Positions 24,249 to 27,205 of a stretch of DNA of 27,205 bases are shown piece after piece; position 1 is the stretch's first letter, and each line of letters begins with the position of its first letter. The notes beneath the pieces were generated by a model, which saw only the letters and a list, made by a program, of their open reading frames with translations, was not told the DNA's origin and did no database searches. Origin of the DNA: a bacterium (GTDB lineage Bacteria; UBP6; UBA1177); the NCBI GenBank assembly GCA_017538365.1, contig JAFYIZ010000006.1, positions 1 to 27,205 of the forward strand, written 5' to 3'. A program made the position numbers and the translations under genes.

Positions 24249-26590
24249 ATTTTATCCCTTAAAAATTCTTTCACAGCTTCCATTACGAAAATATCCTTCT
24301 TATATGCGAGCATTGCCGCTTCAGCACAGGCGTCTACAAGGTTGAGCCCTCTGATTTCAGCAAATTTTGCAAGAAGCCTGTTTTCCTCTTTATCGCTTGT
24401 AGCCACGGCGTAATCAAAGGGCGAAAGCTCTATTTTTACGACTTCTGATTCAGTTTTTTCACCGGTCTGCGTCCTGAAAAGAGCAGTTGAATACTCCCCT
24501 TTCACAGTTTTCAGACTCTCGAAAGCCTCTTTTTCCGCAGCACTGAGACCGAAATCTTCAGCAATCACACGCTTTGCCTCTTCATCATTCGCGTGGCTCA
24601 AAAATATCGTTGTTGTCGTGTTGATCTTTATTTTTGAAGAGAGGGAAACCTCTTTGAAACTTAAGAAATTCTGCGTTACCGTCCAAACGCCCGTGTTGTA
24701 CTTTCTCGCCGTGGCAAAAAGCTCTTCGATAAGGTCGGCAAGACGAGGATCTTTGATGAGCTGTGCCGCTTCGTCAAAAACGATGAAGCTGTTCGTTATT
24801 TCGAAAGCGCTCCGCTTCGCCTCCTGAATCACGATGAAAGTCAGGAGTTCCTTCAGCTTTTCATTCAGCCCCGAAATTCCCTGCAGGTCATAGATCACAA
24901 AAGGATCTCCGCCGTAATCGACAGTCGATTTTCCGTTGATTATCTTTGATACCGGATCATCCAGAAAACCGCGGAGAAGTCTGCGGATAACTTCGGCCTT
25001 TGTTGTGTCTTCATCTTTGATAAAATCGATGAGATCTTCAAGAACAGGTTCGCTTTTCACCTCATACATACTGCGCACCGCCTTTGAAACGATGTTTCTG
25101 AAAAGGTCGGCGTTCATGTTTTTTTCGCGGATTTCAAGAAGGATATCGAGAACAGTGTTCAGGAAATTGAGCACAGAACTGTTCCACTTGCCGTTAACCA
25201 GGACAATATCGCGCTTCGGAAAAGGATTTATCACGATTTTACCAGTCGGATCTATCGGAATGAAAACACCGCCGTAAAGTTTCACCATTTTGAGGTAACT
25301 TGAGTTTTCAGCACCGGCAAAATCGACTATGAAAATACGCCCAGGAAAGTTTTTGTCCGATTTTATGTTGGGAAAAAAAGTATGGGCGATCAAAGTGTTC
25401 ACCGTCACCGATTTTCCGCTTCCAGAACAGCCGAAAACAGAGCCGTTTTTGTTGTTGCGCTTAGGCGCTCCGGCGTCGAAGCCGTAAATTTCGCCGAAAC
25501 GGTTTCTTAAAAACAGCGGGAATCTGCCCTCGGAATCACCGTGACCGTGTTTCGCCGCAGGAATCATGTCGATAAAATTGGCGCTCAGCACCCTGATCTG
25601 ACGCCCCGAAAGACTCATTAAAGTCGGAAGCGACCTGAAAAACTCGAGATCGTGCCCCCAAGTCTCTTCTTCAAAAAAGAATCCGCCGTTTTTCATGAAA
25701 ACAGATATTTCTTCAGCCTCTTTTTCAAGAAGTGCAGCATCGCTTTCAGAAACGACTATCTTTGCAGAAAGAAATCCGATTTTGTGCTTTGAAACGCTAA
25801 GCAGATTCATCAGCTCATCCGTTTCCTTCGCGTTTTTTGCAGCCCCTCTGCCGCTTGTAGCAATGTAAAAACGCTCTTTCGCTTCGAGAGAAAGAAGTTC
25901 TTTAGACTGAGGAAGCACCGTGAATGAAACAGAATAAGTGAAGTTTCCCGAAAATGAGTCGATAATACGCGAAATCATGAACGGGAAAGTCTCTTTCGGC
26001 ATGAATTTAAGCGAAAGAACTTTGCAGAAAGTATTCCCTACTTTGAAATATTCAGGAGTTGCCGAACACTGCTTTTGAATAAGTTCTTCGCGGACGCTCA
26101 TTTCAGGGTGGATTTTCATTTCTCCGTCAAAAGATATGAGTTCATAGAGAAGTTCCCTGATTTCCGCAGTATCTAAGCGGCGCGCACTCATTTCAAAACT
26201 CTCCACCAAGTTTTTGTGGTATGCGGTATCGGGAGAATCGATTGGAATTTCACTTTTCGGCAGATCACTTGAAACCGCGAAAAAATAACGGCTTTTTTTG
26301 ACACCTTTTCTGTGCAGAAAACCGAGGCGCTGCCTTATCACAGGTTCGCTTTCGGAAGAGCAGCGTTCTTCGACAAGTTCGTCTTTTCCGCGTATAACAG
26401 CAAAAAATTCGACAGTCGTTCCCTCGCGGGCTTCACGCATAAAAAACGAGTTCGCCCTCTGAAGATCGGGAGAGAAAAAGTAGCAGTCGGCGCCTTTGGT
26501 TTCCCAGACGGAAAAGCGCTGCATTGAAGAATTGAAGATAAAATCGTCTTCAACGGCGGCTATTTTGAGCATTTCAAAAATGCTTTTCAT
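24245..26590 (-). CDS. virB4: VirB4/TraC-family T4SS ATPase
   Basis: Cytoplasmic hexameric ATPase that powers pilus assembly and substrate passage. It has 781 residues, typical for the family. The N-terminal half (1-370) is the membrane-docking domain. The RecA-like half carries Walker A GCSGSGKS (387-394), IFIVDFAGAENSSYL, Walker B SFIVFDEA (601-608) with AAQLIKDPR, then ATARKYNTGVWTVTQNF, the VirB4/TraC sensor region. The wording around Walker B is closer to TraC than to Agrobacterium VirB4. The start ATG at 26590 has GGAG six bases upstream and lies 17 bases inside the preceding gene. All catalytic residues look intact, so the machine is probably functional. Confidence 0.95.
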   Translation of the reverse strand: MKSIFEMLKIAAVEDDFIFNSSMQRFSVWETKGADCYFFSPDLQRANSFFMREAREGTTVEFFAVIRGKDELVEERCSSESEPVIRQRLGFLHRKGVKKSRYFFAVSSDLPKSEIPIDSPDTAYHKNLVESFEMSARRLDTAEIRELLYELISFDGEMKIHPEMSVREELIQKQCSATPEYFKVGNTFCKVLSLKFMPKETFPFMISRIIDSFSGNFTYSVSFTVLPQSKELLSLEAKERFYIATSGRGAAKNAKETDELMNLLSVSKHKIGFLSAKIVVSESDAALLEKEAEEISVFMKNGGFFFEEETWGHDLEFFRSLPTLMSLSGRQIRVLSANFIDMIPAAKHGHGDSEGRFPLFLRNRFGEIYGFDAGAPKRNNKNGSVFGCSGSGKSVTVNTLIAHTFFPNIKSDKNFPGRIFIVDFAGAENSSYLKMVKLYGGVFIPIDPTGKIVINPFPKRDIVLVNGKWNSSVLNFLNTVLDILLEIREKNMNADLFRNIVSKAVRSMYEVKSEPVLEDLIDFIKDEDTTKAEVIRRLLRGFLDDPVSKIINGKSTVDYGGDPFVIYDLQGISGLNEKLKELLTFIVIQEAKRSAFEITNSFIVFDEAAQLIKDPRLADLIEELFATARKYNTGVWTVTQNFLSFKEVSLSSKIKINTTTTIFLSHANDEEAKRVIAEDFGLSAAEKEAFESLKTVKGEYSTALFRTQTGEKTESEVVKIELSPFDYAVATSDKEENRLLAKFAEIRGLNLVDACAEAAMLAYKKDIFVMEAVKEFLRDKI

Positions 26591-26858
26591 TGTTTACTCC
26601 GATAAAGTCTCTCTCCTGGCGGCAGTAGAAAACTTTTCCGCCCTCAAACATCCTGATAACGAAGATCCACCACTCCGATTTGCCCGAAAAAACTTTTTCG
26701 CGGATAAAGAAAGTCACGGCAAAAATCACGGCTGGGATTACAAGAAGCAGAAGAATGTCTTTCAAAAGCGCGCCGAAAAAGAAAAAGAGCGTCATGGCAG
26801 ACAGCTGGCCTTTATCGACAAATGTCTGCTTTGTTCCGAGAATGGAAAAAACTTTCAT
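26574..26858 (-). CDS. VirB3/TraL-like small membrane protein
   Basis: The 94-residue product has one or two membrane segments (about 20-31 and 33-53, LKDILLLLVIPAVIFAVTFF) and a charged C-terminal tail. VirB3/TraL proteins are this size, sit in the inner membrane and work with VirB4; some are fused to it. The gene lies just before virB4 and overlaps it by 17 bases, and overlaps the pilin gene by four. The sequence is too short and variable for a motif-based call, so the assignment rests on size, topology and order. Confidence 0.65.
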   Translation of the reverse strand: MKVFSILGTKQTFVDKGQLSAMTLFFFFGALLKDILLLLVIPAVIFAVTFFIREKVFSGKSEWWIFVIRMFEGGKVFYCRQERDFIGVNNEKHF

Positions 26859-27163
26859 ATCCAGCCCGCGATAATGCTGAGTATCGTCGAAAAGGCGGCA
26901 AGTCCCGCACCGGCACCCAGAATTTTCAGCGCATCCGACCAGATGTTCTGATCTTTGTTGATATACCTGAAAAGAAGCGAAACTATCGCCCCGCCGAGAC
27001 CGCCGTAAATTCCGATGTACCTTGCGACATCGAAAACAGTGTCGGCCATCTCTTGAAATTTTGACTTAATCCCGCTCGTATCGGCCGCCGCAAAAATAAT
27101 GTCAGGGAAAGCAATCACAATAATAAATAAAAATATAATTGATAAAATACTACATTTTTTCAT
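26855..27163 (-). CDS. VirB2/TrbC-like pilin precursor
   Basis: The 102-residue product has a long signal peptide (about 1-26, ending DIIFAAA). A short periplasmic helix leads to two hydrophobic segments (about 45-65 with YGGLGGAIVSLLF, and 79-101 with ILGAGAGLAAFSTILSIIAG) joined by a small polar loop (RYINKDQN). This is the architecture of conjugative pilins, whose two helices face each other across a cytoplasmic loop. The start ATG at 27163 follows GGAG by eight bases; an upstream in-frame ATG at 27202 would break the signal peptide. It is the first operon gene visible. The right window edge is 42 bases upstream, so earlier genes may exist. Confidence 0.75.
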   Translation of the reverse strand: MKKCSILSIIFLFIIVIAFPDIIFAAADTSGIKSKFQEMADTVFDVARYIGIYGGLGGAIVSLLFRYINKDQNIWSDALKILGAGAGLAAFSTILSIIAGWI

Positions 27164-27205
27164 AACAAGAACTCCAAATTTTAAAAATTTATCAAAAAAC
27201 ATAAA

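Larger units (their letters stand above)
15138..27163 (-). other. nine-gene T4SS-like operon with beta-barrel and giant lipoprotein
   Basis: Minus-strand order from 27163: VirB2-like, VirB3-like, VirB4, VirB6-like, VirB8-like, VirB9-like, VirB10, beta-barrel, giant lipoprotein. Junctions are 4-nt ATGA overlaps at 26855, 24245, 23358, 22621 and 20012. There is a 17-nt overlap at 26574-26590, a 1-nt overlap at 21677 and a 1-nt gap at 20639. This spacing predicts one transcript with translational coupling. VirB1, B5, B7, B11, D4 and a relaxase are not seen, but the upstream end leaves the window. Confidence 0.8.

Noticed and set aside
27178-27205. possible T4SS operon promoter (TAAAAT at 27183-27178 with TTTATG 16 bases upstream)
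   Set aside because: The start point would fall inside the Shine-Dalgarno sequence of the pilin gene, the -35 is poor, and the sequence is generally A/T-rich. The true promoter is probably beyond the window.

Overview
The window reads as a stretch of chromosome from a diderm (Gram-negative-type) bacterium with a GC content that looks to be in the low-to-mid forties by eye. The evidence is several lipoproteins with clear lipoboxes, SurA/PpiC-type periplasmic folding factors, a small outer-membrane beta-barrel and a type IV secretion (T4SS) envelope complex. I cannot place the phylum. No rRNA, tRNA, transposase, integrase or CRISPR array was seen.

Layout. 1-227: no convincing gene, but a 33-bp tandem repeat. 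228-1739 (minus): rpsT followed at once by hutI. 1852-3995 (plus): two tandem PpiC-type peptidyl-prolyl isomerases, the first a lipoprotein. 4063-4601 (plus): an HU-family gene with a strong promoter, phased A-tracts upstream and a terminator. 4617-7781 (minus): a tight operon purD - engB - SurA_N-like exported protein - parA. 7868-13164 (plus): M18 aminopeptidase, a HEAT-like lipoprotein and a radical SAM protein. 13161-15059 (minus): a membrane-anchored LTA-synthase/MdoB-like transferase that converges on the radical SAM gene. 15138-27163 (minus): a nine-gene, almost gap-free operon running to the right edge.

That last operon is the most notable part. Its order is VirB2-like pilin, VirB3/TraL-like, VirB4/TraC ATPase, VirB6-like, VirB8/TraE-like, VirB9/TraK-like and VirB10/TrbI, which matches the order in VirB operons. 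It then continues not with VirB11 or VirD4 but with a small beta-barrel protein and a 1625-residue lipoprotein with an Ig-like repeat region. Both extra genes are joined to the T4SS genes by 1-nt spacing and a 4-nt ATGA overlap, so they probably belong to the same machine. No relaxase, coupling protein, VirB11 or VirB5 is visible, although the right end is open. A contact-dependent secretion or surface apparatus displaying a giant lipoprotein is one reading; part of an integrated conjugative element is the other.

Regulation. Several promoters can be read directly from the DNA. Five of them share a TTGnnn-type -35, a 16-bp spacer and a TAAAAT/TATAGT/TATAAA -10, suggesting that the housekeeping sigma factor here works well with a 16-bp spacer.
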